Shown piece after piece: positions 35,701 to 44,100 of a stretch of 64,000 nucleotides of DNA. Numbering within the stretch: position 1 is the stretch's first letter; every line of letters starts with the position of its first letter. Origin of the DNA: CAZNRY01 sp964575675 (GTDB lineage Bacteria > Eisenbacteria > RBG-16-71-46 > CAIMUX01 > VGJL01). The stretch spans positions 5,559 through 69,558 of the forward strand of contig CAZNRY010000002.1 in NCBI GenBank assembly GCA_964575675.1. The letters run 5' to 3'. A program made the translations under genes and the position numbers. The notes under the pieces are model-generated. The model saw only the letters and a list, made by a program, of their open reading frames with translations, had not been told where the DNA came from and did no database searches.

Positions 35701-35777
35701 GGATTCGAAACGGCCGAGGTAGCGAGAATGAACGAGGCCAAGAAGGCAAGGCAGAGGATCGGGCTGAGCGCTCTCAC
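32754..35777 (-). CDS. Secreted repeat protein with FlgD-like C-terminal domain
   Basis: The 1007-residue protein starts at a GTG behind GGGAGGAACC and has a signal peptide (ALSPILCLAFLASFILATSA). Most of the body is a series of repeats of about 50-60 residues of beta-propeller type, each with a segment like ILTWVDSREGHPEV, RLVWSDAREGWELLF, AVVWEDFRSGTMGI or VIAWLDDRMGNFDV. The last 80 residues are a FlgD-like Ig domain (DLAVYDISGRLVRTLLPS, VWDGTDEDGRPAPAGVYWARL), the kind found at the C-terminus of Por/type IX-style secreted proteins in FCB bacteria. Function unknown; surface binding or display is likely. It overlaps the 3' end of dnaE2 by 23 bases. Confidence 0.82.
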   Translation of the reverse strand: MRALSPILCLAFLASFILATSAVSNPPEEWRVHEETVGQEYQRDGTATVHSDASWTAAWIDFCTGYGSIFVRSFDSQDEPLGPASPVTDGYGLFSFDVNAEQVSEPFLASLADGRSILTWVDSREGHPEVRAALVDQDGIIAGPIVVTEEGPYSTKRTPHIAVSGDRALIVWTEGDSPLRKARGQVLTASLEPVLSNFSLDPGGEDVQSDPRVAASAAGWVVAWSGDSQDPARVSVRAFDRDGHAIAEARIVESDPLVIQKEPAIVRVTGGYFVAWTRGLSGEVSLAGRLLDADLNPAAPSFLISSEEETVTPRGPELLAIDGTSVLVVWTAGPAQSARFHARKVVLPSTAAGSIVVVDDPTPPPGQTLTPRHLALLPGSTTPARLVWSDAREGWELLFQLTADAEGHPLSAPTPLDPKDGTSTQAFPDVVLLPDHRGAVVWEDFRSGTMGIYGAYLDAEGRPAGGSFRISDISGGASSAPADNMRDLIRNRPALGATMNGSLVAAWTALLAGGQRVMVQIYDPTGVPVGGNTLVSSACGGGIQGQPAFAATRDGGFYLAWWDTCTLLSAGDVYAQRFLVDGSADSDTIRIADSAYAGATQISPAISSGEGGETVIAWLDDRMGNFDVYAQRIGPTGTKIGPNIPISIPEEGGSVVQSNPDVASQADRYVVVWDEEPYTGGGVVGLLVVLPSAKSGGGRSDEPTFFQLGGGSAGMKYPRVAMAPDGRFVVTYWDTSADSARVIAQRFDARANRIGAPYSVSILGGKIATLQGNLAADAGRIRYAFADSRDQRSWDVRVRTVSWHYEGDYTPVAVASWVIFELPDALELRWSVPSDRAGGAYRLWREAPTVLDGSPRPGADAILVSRDPVLPHDPGGLDYRFRDPSAAAGTVYLYWIEDAGGEFAGPWTGVRSGPRLALDLRASDNPFSWTVGLSWSLPRAGDSDLAVYDISGRLVRTLLPSRRRARGAGQQVWDGTDEDGRPAPAGVYWARLRSAAGERSVKLLRLR

Positions 35778-35842
35778 GGTTCCTCCCGAAGCGAACGCCC
35801 CGCACGGAACGCGGGGAAACCAACCCCCCCAGATCGACGGGC

Positions 35843-35864
35843 GATCGGTTCGATGAAACCGATC
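35843..35864 (-). other. 5'-leader hairpin before surface protein
   Basis: GATCGGTT (35843-35850) pairs perfectly with AACCGATC (35857-35864) around a six-base loop. It lies between the proposed promoter at 35876-35905 and the GTG at 35777; a second hairpin (35798-35803 with 35811-35816, CCCCGC/GCGGGG) is nearer the start codon. They may stabilise the transcript or end pyrE transcripts, which run the same way. Confidence 0.4.
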
Positions 35865-35875
35865 CGCCAGGACTG

Positions 35876-35905
35876 AGTGTAGGAACGGTCGTCCGGCTCG
35901 GGCAA
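35876..35905 (-). promoter_or_regulatory. Promoter of surface-protein gene
   Basis: On the minus strand TTGCCC (35905-35900), an 18-bp spacer and TACACT (35881-35876) precede the gene by about 100 bases, after the end of pyrE. Confidence 0.42.
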
Positions 35906-35991
35906 GCAGAGAGTCGCCTCAGGCTCCGAGCCGCGAACGATGTGGGAGGAACGAATTACCCCCGCGCCGGCGAACCGATCTGTTCGGTGGA

Positions 35992-36579
35992 TCAGACGCC
36001 CCTGCGGGCCGCCTCGGCGAGAACTTCCGCCACACGCAGTGGGGCGTAGAGCGGCACGCCCGACTGCTCGAGCAACTCCCGTCCGCCCTCCTCCCTGTCG
36101 ACGAGCGCAAGGGCGAGGACGGGGACGGCGCCCGCCGCGCGCACAGCGTCGACGGCACGCAGGATCGAGCCGCCGCGCGTGACGACATCGTCGAGCACGG
36201 CGACCCGCGTTCCCTGCGCGCAATGTCCCTCGATCTGGCGGCCGGTTCCGTGGTCCTTGGCGGCGGCGCGGACGAGAAAGCCGCGAAGGGAGTGACCGTC
36301 GCGCCGCGCCTCGAGAATCAGTCCGGCGACGAGGGGGTCGGCCCCAAGGGTCGGACCCCCCACGGCGGTGACGCCGGCGGCACGCAGGGCCGGCCAGAGA
36401 ACGGCGCATGCGGCGGACAGTCCGTCGGGATCGAGGGTCGTCTTGCGCAGGTCGAGGTAGTAGTCGCTCCACGCGCCGCTCGACAGGAGGAATCGGCCGC
36501 GCTGGAAGGAAAGAGCGAGGATCGCGTCGAGGAGCTTCTCAGGATTCGTATCCGCATCTGGTTGGGAGTGGATCGACAT
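35992..36579 (-). CDS. pyrE: Orotate phosphoribosyltransferase
   Basis: The 195-residue enzyme makes orotidine-5'-phosphate from orotate and PRPP in pyrimidine synthesis. The PRPP-binding motif is VAVLDDVVTRGGSI; FLLSSGAWSDYYLDLRKTTLDP is the N-terminal substrate segment, VGGPTLGADPL the central one and RGFLVRAAAKDHGTGRQIEG the mobile catalytic loop with its lysine and histidine. No other pyrimidine gene is nearby. A promoter at 36586-36615 ends six bases before the ATG and there is no Shine-Dalgarno sequence, so the mRNA is probably leaderless. Confidence 0.93.
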   Translation of the reverse strand: MSIHSQPDADTNPEKLLDAILALSFQRGRFLLSSGAWSDYYLDLRKTTLDPDGLSAACAVLWPALRAAGVTAVGGPTLGADPLVAGLILEARRDGHSLRGFLVRAAAKDHGTGRQIEGHCAQGTRVAVLDDVVTRGGSILRAVDAVRAAGAVPVLALALVDREEGGRELLEQSGVPLYAPLRVAEVLAEAARRGV

Positions 36580-36585
36580 GCGCGG

Positions 36586-36615
36586 AATCTAGATCCGGAG
36601 GGGAGGAAACGTCAA
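36586..36615 (-). promoter_or_regulatory. Promoter of pyrE, probably leaderless
   Basis: On the minus strand TTGACG (36615-36610), an 18-bp spacer and TAGATT (36591-36586). Only six bases separate the -10 box from the pyrE ATG, so transcription should begin at or next to the A of the start codon. Confidence 0.6.
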
Positions 36616-36686
36616 GCAGGGGACGCCGCGGAACCCCGGCGCGACGCCCCCTGCAGGAGAATCGATGTTGGATGCCTGTGCGGGCT

Positions 36687-37232
36687 CTAGCCGATCTCGC
36701 CGCCGGCCTGCTCCATCGGCTCGTCGCTCGAGCCGCTGCGGCCTCCCGAGCCCGACCCGGGGGTGATCTCGTTTCCATCACCCTGCCCTGCCGGTAGGCC
36801 GCCGGTCGCGCCTGAGTATGAGAACCGCATCATCCCGCCCATTGGGCTCTCATTGTTGCTTGCATCGACGGCCGTCACCCTGAAGATGTACTCGGCGCCG
36901 TTGGTCCCGGTGACGGTGAGGGTGTTCTTCAACAGCAGGCCGTCACCACTCAAGCACGTGTATGAATTGCCCCGCAACGGATCGGGGAAGTAGAGATAAA
37001 CGCGGTAACCGGCCAGATCCGGCTCCGTGTTCTTGTCCCATGCGAGGGCGAACTTGCCGTGCATCTGCCAGTCGATCCGAGCGCCGTTCGGGGGAGTGGG
37101 CGGCGCCTGGTCGATCGTGCCGGGGCCGAGGGGCGTATCAGAGCTGTTGCTTCCGCAGCCGCACAGCGTGGCGGCCGCGAAGACGACCATCGCCAAGATG
37201 GAAAGGCGAATCGGGTGACGGGAATCGAACAT
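36687..37232 (-). CDS. FnIII-domain lipoprotein
   Basis: The 181-residue protein begins MFDSRHPIRLSILAMVVFAA and has a lipobox ending at Cys26 (LCGC), so it should be lipid-anchored after export. A single fibronectin type III domain spans about residues 50-140 (LAWDKNTEPDLAGYRVYLYF, YIFRVTAVDASNNESP). The C-terminus is rich in Gly, Ser, Asp and Glu and looks disordered. The ATG at 37232 follows AGGAGG by eight bases; the longer open frame upstream is not supported. The role is unknown, and the neighbours give no functional hint. Confidence 0.72.
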   Translation of the reverse strand: MFDSRHPIRLSILAMVVFAAATLCGCGSNSSDTPLGPGTIDQAPPTPPNGARIDWQMHGKFALAWDKNTEPDLAGYRVYLYFPDPLRGNSYTCLSGDGLLLKNTLTVTGTNGAEYIFRVTAVDASNNESPMGGMMRFSYSGATGGLPAGQGDGNEITPGSGSGGRSGSSDEPMEQAGGEIG

Positions 37233-37577
37233 TGTAGGGTCCTCCTTCTGCTGGGTCCACGGATCGCCGGGACGACACGTGCCGCGAATCCGAGCTCGAT
37301 CCCCGACATCTGCAAGCGGCGTGCCGGAGAAACCGTTGTTCGTGCAGATCCCATGACGTCCATTCGCTGGGGCATGCGGAGGTCGTCGCCGGGCGGCGAC
37401 GCAGGCCGTAACCTGTGGCAGGTCCTTACGATACGGCGTCGCAGGCGAAGCGGGTCTTCGTGTGCCAAATCGTCCGAAGTTCGCCAAGCGCACGATGGTC
37501 CGCATCGGTGCGCGGATGGGCCGCGAAGGCGCTGGCATCCTGCACGATTTCGCCCATCGATTTGCACTTGGCAATGG
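37233..37577. other. Intergenic region between divergent genes
   Basis: The 345 bases separate the FnIII lipoprotein (minus strand) from the M23-like gene (plus strand). Frames on both strands stay open through it, but none has a credible start or protein. Apart from the AGGAGG for the lipoprotein gene I see no clear promoter pair, hairpin or repeat. Confidence 0.4.
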
Positions 37578-39857
37578 ATGGGCCTTTCGGGTTCCTCCGC
37601 GGTGTTGCTCGCCGCGATCGCCTACGGGGCCCCGCCCGAGTTGCTTCCGCCCCTGCCGAGGGAGATCACCCCCATTGCGACGTTTGGTGAGATCGCTCCG
37701 GGCGTCTCCCATCCTGGGATCGACCTCCCGACGAATGGACGGGTCTCTCCGATCGCCGCCGCATCTGATGGGGAGATTGCGCGAGTGCGCGTTTCAGGCG
37801 GGGGATACGGGCGGGCCCTGCACCTCTCCCTGCCGGATGGCAGGGAGATCGTCTACGCGCACCTCTCTCGGTTCTCGGCGGCCGTTGAGGAATCGTGCGG
37901 GGCGATCCAGGTGCGGGGGGGCGCCTATGAGTTGGACTGGCATCCTCCGGCGGGCCTCTTCAAGGTCCTTCGGGGCGCGCTGCTTGGGTTTTCGGGAGAG
38001 ACGGAGGACGGCAGGCCGATTCTTCACCTGGAGGTCCGCGAAGGCGGGACGCCGCGGAATCCGCTGAGATCGGGCTTCCTCTGGCCCGATCGGATCTCCC
38101 CGCGGATCGAGGCCCTGCGATTCGTCCCCCTGGGCCCTTCGGCGCGCGTCAATGGACGGCTCGCCGCCTGCGACGTGGCGGTCACCCACGGCGTCGGCGC
38201 CTTCAGCGGCGTCGCGGCGGTTCTCTGGGGGCCGGTTGGTTTGATTTGTGAGAGCGCGGACGCGAGCTACGGTCAAAAATCCTCGCCGTGGCAGGTCTGT
38301 CTGGAGGTCGACGGGGTTGCGGCCTACTGCGCCGACGTGGGAATGCGCCTAGGTCCAGGCTGGAACCCCGAGCGCCCGGAGCCCGAAGCGCCGAGTCGCC
38401 TCCAACAGCGGCTCTACGACCCGATGGAGGGGGATCGGGGGCGTCTCGCCTGTGGGAGCGAACTGAAGGAGGGGACGCATCGCATCCGCATCATCTCCCG
38501 CGACGCCGCGGCCAACGCCGATACGGTCGACCTGACCGTCCTCGTTCAACCTACGCCCCGCGTGCGAGAATGGATGGCGCGACCCTTGGAGAAGAGCGCT
38601 TGGGATCTCGCGGTCCTCGTCGACCCGGTGGGCGGGGAAGATCCGGAGAGAATCCGGCTTTGGGTGGATCTAACGGAGGACGGCAGGCGCTTTCCCGTAC
38701 GAACGCTTCTCGGACATCTCGGCTCGGGGTGGTTTCTCGGGGAGATTGCTCCCCTCGTGCCTGCCGGCCGAATCGGGCTTCGGGTCCGCCTGCGTACCCC
38801 CTCGGGGCTCGAGGCATGGGAAGCGGTGCAGAGCCTCGATCCGAGCGGGCTCTGCTCGGAGGCCGCTTTCGATACGCCCGTGGTCGTCGGGGCACCGCGG
38901 TGGATCACGATGTCGTGGCGGAATGGCTGCATCCCGTCCCGAGAACCCTCCGCGAGGCTCTTGCTCCGGGGCGCCGTGATCCAGTGCGCGTTCTCCGAGA
39001 TTCCGCCCGAAGAGAATGACCCGCCGGCGTGGCGTTTCGCAGCGCCGGCGCGGGGTGGAGCGACCGGCGCCTCGCCGCGATTGGAACTGACCGTCGATGG
39101 AAAGCTCCACCGTTGGGATCTGCGGAGCGTCTTCCTCGCCACGCCGAGGGGCGACCTGATGTGGATCAGTCCGGACAGCGCGTTGACGCTCGAGGTGGCC
39201 GCTGGTACTTTCTACAGGCCCGTCTGGTTGGCCTGGACGCGAACCCTCATGCCCTGGGGTGGGCGGGTCCGGGACGAGGGCCGGATCATCGGCCGCTCCT
39301 GGTCCGAGCAGGACGAGGTGCTGGTCGTGCGGAGCGATGCGCATGTGATCGGGCCCGCCGGCGCCGACATGGATGGACCCTTCCGGGTCTCGCTTCGGCC
39401 CCATCGGCAACCTCAGACGGAGGAGGAATCGCGCCGACTAAGAGTTTTCGGACGGTCCGCTCCGCTCGGCGCCTGGGAGGCCCGCGCGGGACTCTGGACG
39501 GGCAGGTCGGTCGTCGCTGTCGTGGATCGTCTAGAGGAGTGGATCATTCTCGAGGACCAATCGGAGCCGTGGATCTACGGGATGGATCCAGCGGCGGGGT
39601 CGCGGAGGAGCGGGGGCATCGCGGATCTGCGCGCAAGAATTCGCGAGGAAGGATCGGGAATCCGCGTTGACGAGTTGAAGATCCTGTTGGACGGCAAGAG
39701 AGTCCCGGCCGAGTGGAATCCCTGGTCGCGCAGCATCCGGGCAGCGGCGCCGGGAGCGATCGCACCGGGGGATCATCGCTGGGAAGTTCGCGCGACCGAT
39801 GAGGCCGGCAACGAGGCGCGCCGAAGCGCCGAGTTCACACTGATCGACCGGCCATAG
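37578..39857 (+). CDS. Exported M23-like peptidase-fold protein with altered active site
   Basis: The 759-residue protein starts with a short hydrophobic leader (SGSSAVLLAAIAYGAPPELL). Residues of about 30-165 form an M23/LytM-like domain: SHPGIDLPTNGRVSPIAAA, GGGYGRALHLSLPDGREIVY, then AHLSRF. Active M23 enzymes end with HLHFEVR; here the match is PILHLEVREGG, which keeps the second, metal-binding histidine but has isoleucine in place of the first, catalytic one. Activity is therefore doubtful. The rest is a series of beta-rich, Ig-like stretches (for example STRHRIRIISRDAAANADTV-like and GDHRWEVRATDEAGNEARR), usual for extracellular proteins. The start at 37578 is the most downstream ATG that keeps the leader; no strong ribosome-binding site is seen. 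A 14-base gap precedes accA. Confidence 0.7.
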   Translation: MGLSGSSAVLLAAIAYGAPPELLPPLPREITPIATFGEIAPGVSHPGIDLPTNGRVSPIAAASDGEIARVRVSGGGYGRALHLSLPDGREIVYAHLSRFSAAVEESCGAIQVRGGAYELDWHPPAGLFKVLRGALLGFSGETEDGRPILHLEVREGGTPRNPLRSGFLWPDRISPRIEALRFVPLGPSARVNGRLAACDVAVTHGVGAFSGVAAVLWGPVGLICESADASYGQKSSPWQVCLEVDGVAAYCADVGMRLGPGWNPERPEPEAPSRLQQRLYDPMEGDRGRLACGSELKEGTHRIRIISRDAAANADTVDLTVLVQPTPRVREWMARPLEKSAWDLAVLVDPVGGEDPERIRLWVDLTEDGRRFPVRTLLGHLGSGWFLGEIAPLVPAGRIGLRVRLRTPSGLEAWEAVQSLDPSGLCSEAAFDTPVVVGAPRWITMSWRNGCIPSREPSARLLLRGAVIQCAFSEIPPEENDPPAWRFAAPARGGATGASPRLELTVDGKLHRWDLRSVFLATPRGDLMWISPDSALTLEVAAGTFYRPVWLAWTRTLMPWGGRVRDEGRIIGRSWSEQDEVLVVRSDAHVIGPAGADMDGPFRVSLRPHRQPQTEEESRRLRVFGRSAPLGAWEARAGLWTGRSVVAVVDRLEEWIILEDQSEPWIYGMDPAAGSRRSGGIADLRARIREEGSGIRVDELKILLDGKRVPAEWNPWSRSIRAAAPGAIAPGDHRWEVRATDEAGNEARRSAEFTLIDRP

Positions 39858-39871
39858 CGGAAGGAGTGGGC

Positions 39872-40834
39872 ATGGAGACCGGGTGGCTCGAGTTCGAGAA
39901 GCCGATCATCGAGTTGGAGCAAAAACTCGATGACCTCCGGGTGTTCGCCGACAAGGAGCACCTCGAGTTCAGCGATGAGCTCCAGAAGTTGGAGGCGCGG
40001 GCCGCCAAGCTGCGCGAGGAGACCTACGCGAATCTGACGACATGGCAGCGCGTGCAGATCGCCCGGCATCCCCGCCGGCCGTACACGATGGATTATGTAC
40101 AGAGGGTCTTCACCGATTTCACGGAGCTGCACGGCGACCGGCGCTTCGGCGAAGACCGGGCGATCGTCGGTGGGCTGGCACGGTTCGAAGGGCGACCGGT
40201 AATGATCGTCGGGCATCAGAAGGGGAAGAACACCAAAGAGAACCTTCTACGGAATTTTGGAATGCCCCACCCTGAGGGGTACAGGAAGGCGCTCCGTCTG
40301 ATGCACATGGCGGAGAAGTTTCGCAACCCGATCATCTGTTTCATCGACACTCCGGGGGCTTTCCCTGGAATCGGCGCCGAGGAACGCGGACAGGCCGAGG
40401 CGATCGCCCGAAACATCATGGAGATCTCGCTGATCAGGGTTCCGATCCTGATTCTCGTGATCGGCGAGGGGGGATCCGGCGGGGCGCTGGCGATCGCCGT
40501 CGGCGACGAGGTCCTCATGTTCGAGAATGCGATCTACTCCGTCATATCGCCTGAAGGGTGCGCCGCAATCCTCTGGAAGGACCAGTCGAAGGCGCAGGAG
40601 GCGGCCGAAGCGCTCCGTTTGACTGCCAAGGATCTCGAGGCTCTGGGCGTGATTACCCGGCTCGTCGCCGAACCCCTGGGGGGAGCGCACCGAGGCGTCG
40701 ATGCGATGGCAGAGACGCTTCGCGGGGAGATTCGGGCGAGCCTGGATCGGCTGACGGCGCTGCCGACGGACGACCTGCTCCGGCGGCGCCACGAGATGTT
40801 CCGGAAGATGGGGGTATTCGCGGAGAATCGATAG
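39872..40834 (+). CDS. accA: Acetyl-CoA carboxylase carboxyltransferase subunit alpha
   Basis: The 320-residue protein, with AccD, moves the carboxyl group from biotin to acetyl-CoA to make malonyl-CoA for fatty acid synthesis. It starts with a coiled helical region (FEKPIIELEQKLDDLRVFA), then HPRRPYTMDYVQRVFTDF, QKGKNTKENLLRNFGMPHPE, IDTPGAFPGIGAEERGQAEA and IGEGGSGGALAIAVGDEVLM, all highly conserved crotonase-fold segments. AAGGAG at 39861-39866 fixes the ATG at 39872. AccD is not in the window. Confidence 0.96.
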   Translation: METGWLEFEKPIIELEQKLDDLRVFADKEHLEFSDELQKLEARAAKLREETYANLTTWQRVQIARHPRRPYTMDYVQRVFTDFTELHGDRRFGEDRAIVGGLARFEGRPVMIVGHQKGKNTKENLLRNFGMPHPEGYRKALRLMHMAEKFRNPIICFIDTPGAFPGIGAEERGQAEAIARNIMEISLIRVPILILVIGEGGSGGALAIAVGDEVLMFENAIYSVISPEGCAAILWKDQSKAQEAAEALRLTAKDLEALGVITRLVAEPLGGAHRGVDAMAETLRGEIRASLDRLTALPTDDLLRRRHEMFRKMGVFAENR

Positions 40835-40848
40835 CGTTCCGGGGTTCG

Positions 40849-40877
40849 TTGACCTCCAGGGGAGCTGTTGTTAGGCT
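40849..40877 (+). promoter_or_regulatory. Promoter of Trm112-like gene and C25 peptidase
   Basis: TTGACC (40849-40854), a 17-bp spacer and TAGGCT (40872-40877) lie 43 bases before the Trm112-like ATG and just after accA. Confidence 0.58.
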
Positions 40878-40920
40878 GGACGCAAGAGTCCCGCGTCCCC
40901 GCCGGGCTTAGGGAGGAACG

Positions 40921-41121
40921 ATGCTCTCGAAGGAACTCTTGGAAATCCTCGTTTGTCCGCGATGCAAGGGAGATCTCGAGTATGACACGGAGCAACAGCG
41001 GCTCCGGTGCCATCCCTGCCGCTTGGCCTACCCGATTCAAGATGACATCCCGATCATGTTGATCGAAGAGGCAGAACCGTTCGACCCGCCGCCCTCCGCC
41101 GACTCGAAGGGAGGGTCTTGA
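40921..41121 (+). CDS. Trm112-family zinc-ribbon protein
   Basis: The 66-residue protein has [19 protein letters not shown] followed by [20 protein letters not shown], the Trm112/YcaR pattern with two CxxC pairs forming a zinc ribbon. In eukaryotes and archaea Trm112 activates methyltransferases; bacterial members often lie near lipid A genes and their function is less clear. A GGGAGGAACG precedes the ATG. The next gene begins within a few bases, so it is probably co-transcribed with the C25 peptidase gene, though no functional link is evident. Confidence 0.85.
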   Translation: MLSKELLEILVCPRCKGDLEYDTEQQRLRCHPCRLAYPIQDDIPIMLIEEAEPFDPPPSADSKGGS

Positions 41122-41122
41122 T

Positions 41123-44100
41123 CTGCGCCCCCCGCAGGTCGGTCTTGCCCTCTGTCTCGTCCTCGCAGTGGGCCTCGGGGCGCCGGGGGCGCGCGCATCG
41201 ATCGAGGGGCTAGAGGAGCCGCAGGCCACACCGGACGGCGTGACCTTCGTCCTCTCTGCTCCCGAGGGGACCGGGCGAATCGTCCGGGAGGATGGGGAGT
41301 TGCCCCGCCTCGATGTGGCAGGGATCCCGTCCATCTGCGAGCGCGGGGGTTGGTTGCTCCCTGCGCGATCGGTCTGGGTGGGGATCCCGCGCGAGGGAGG
41401 AGTCGAGGTCTCGTTCGATCCTCTCGACCGCTCGCCCCTCCGCCTGGATGAGGGCGGCGGTAGTCAGTTGCCCCTCGGGTTGCTTGGGCGCGGTTCCGTA
41501 GAGGTAGGGCCTCCCAGTTGGATTCGCAATCAGAGGGTCGTCGCCGTGACGTGGATCCCCCTCGTCCCCGCGGCGGGCGATGCCGCGTGGGAGGGCGGGG
41601 TCCGAATACGCCTCCGCTTCCAGGGCGCGAGAGACGCCGCCCCGGCGCCCGTGGGACGGGATTCCTGGGAGCAGCTCTACGCGGATCTCCTCGTCAACTA
41701 CGAACAGGCCCGCTCCTGGAGGCGCGCGGGGATCGCCCGCCCGCGGGCGCGGGGCGATTCATTCTCGACGACGGACAATCCCTGGTTCCGCATCGAGGTC
41801 GCGAGCCACGGCGTATACGCGATCGAAGGTGCGGACCTGCAGGCGGCCGGACTGGGGGATCTCTCCCAGATCGTACCCGAGAAGCTCCGGCTCTTCACGG
41901 GAAGCGGTCTGAGCCTGCCCGAGGACGCCTCCGTGGCGGATGTCCCCGCCTGGTTAAACGAGATCGCGATCCACTTGGATGGGATGAACGACGGTCGGTT
42001 CGAACCCCAAGACAAGATCCTATTCCGGGGGCTCGGACCCGACGGCTGGTACGGCGAGTTCGGGCAGCCGGATCACGCCTACGAACGGTACCGGACCGAT
42101 GAGTTCTCTTCCGTCAACACATACTGGCTGAGCTGGGGGGACTTCACCGGAGAGGCGCTTCGCTGGACCGAGTCGGCGGGCCTTCCGGTCCCGGATCCGA
42201 TTCTGACCGAAGCGCGCGCCCGGATCCACTATGAGAGGAATCAGATCTGGGATCCGACGCCCTCGGAGATGTCGACCGGCAGCGCCCCTTACCCATCCAA
42301 TCTGCCGGCTTGGGAGAGATGGTACTGGCTGCAAGTGATTGCGACGTCCCGCGAGACCCGCTCTCGGATCGACTTCACCGTGCCCGACCCGGTCTCGGGG
42401 AGCACGGGGAGATTCCTCGCGCGGGTATGGGGGGCATCGTGGGATTTCTCGACCACGTTCAGGGACCACTATGCGCGCCTGATCATCGGAAGCGACTCGG
42501 TTGAGGTTTCGTGGGACGACAAGGTCCATCGCGATCTCGTGCTGCAGGACCTGCCTCTCGAAGGGGAGGAGCACGAGCTCATCTTGACGGCCCCGTACAA
42601 GTCGGATCCGAACCCCAACGTGTTTCGCCAGGATCGGTGGTACCTCGCGTGGTTCGAGGTCGACTACCAGCGGAAACTCGTCGCGCGGGGTGACAGCCTG
42701 GATTTCGTCGTTGATCCCGGCTCTTCGCGAAGAGGATTTGCGGTGAGCGGGATCTCCGACACGGCCGCAACGGCGATCCTCGATGTCACCGATCCCCTCA
42801 TGCCCCGCCCGATCGCCCCCGCGTGGGAGCGGGAAGGCAACTTCCACCGCGCGATTTTTGGGGTTGATCCTCTGGCGAGCGCCGAGCGGCGCATCGCGGT
42901 CGTGAACTTGGACGCGGCGCGCACGCCCCGGATCACGATCGATGCGCCCCCGCCGGCGGGATACTTGCGCGATCGCCGCGATGCCGTCGACTACATCCTG
43001 ATCACGCACGCATCCTACGGGGAGGCTGCCGAGATCCTCGCCTCGTGGAGGCGCGAGCACTCGGGGGAAGGGAATGGTTTTCGTGTCGCCATCGTCGACG
43101 TGCAGGACATCTACGACGAGTTCTCGGCCGGCCGGCTCGACCCGACGGCGATCCGCAACTTCCTTCGCGTCGCGTTCGAGCAGTGGAACGGCGGGGACCC
43201 CTCCGCCGCTCCAGCCTATGTCCTCCTTCTGGGGGATACGACCTTCGACTTCCGGGATCGGCTGAAGCAAGGGGCGTGGGTTACGGTGCCGACCTACGAG
43301 GGGTTCTATGACGCGAGCCTCATGCGCACGGTCTATTCCCCGCAGTTCGCATCGGACGATTGGTTCGTGCTCTACGACCCATTCCCCGATCCTTCGCTCG
43401 ACATGGCGATCGGGCGGCTGCCCGCCGACACGCCCGCGCGCGCGTTGGCGATGGTGGAGAAGGTGCGCAACTACGAGTCGACGCAGGACACGGGGTCCTG
43501 GCGGCAGCGGGCTACCTTGGTTGCCGACGATGTCTGCCAGGGGCTCCGCTGCGACTATCCCCTCATGTTTACGCACACGCGGCAGACCGAAGCTCTCGCC
43601 GACGATGTGCTCCCAGTCGGCCTCGAGCGTGACCGCGTCTACCTTTACGAGTACGGGAACGAGTGCATCTATGACCGGAAGCCGGTGGCGGCGGCCGCCC
43701 TCAGGAAGAGCATCGACGACGGGACCCTGATCGTTAACTACACGGGGCACGGCAGCGAGGTGCAGCTCGCCGACGAGAAGATCCTTGAGCCGTCCGGCGT
43801 GGCCAGCATGACGAATGCCGACCGCCTCTTCTTCTTCCTCACGGCATCCTGCTCGGTCGGGAAGTTCGATTTTGCGGGAGAAGGACTGAGCGAGGCGTTG
43901 GTTCGCAGACCCGGGGGAGGGGCGATCGCGGCGCTTTCCGCCACGGCCGTTGCCTACTCGCCCAGCAACGCGGAGCTGAACCGACAGTTCTTCCTGGGGA
44001 CGTTTCCGGATCGCGATTTTGCGCGATCAAGGCCGCTCGGCGAGGCTCTGGTCCGGGCGAAGATCGTGATGGGGGCCTTCTCGGCGCTGAACAACCGGCG

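Noticed and set aside
37059..37577. Long N-terminal extension of the M23-like protein
   Set aside because: The extension overlaps the lipoprotein gene on the other strand, reads as arginine-rich shadow sequence and would bury the signal-like leader.
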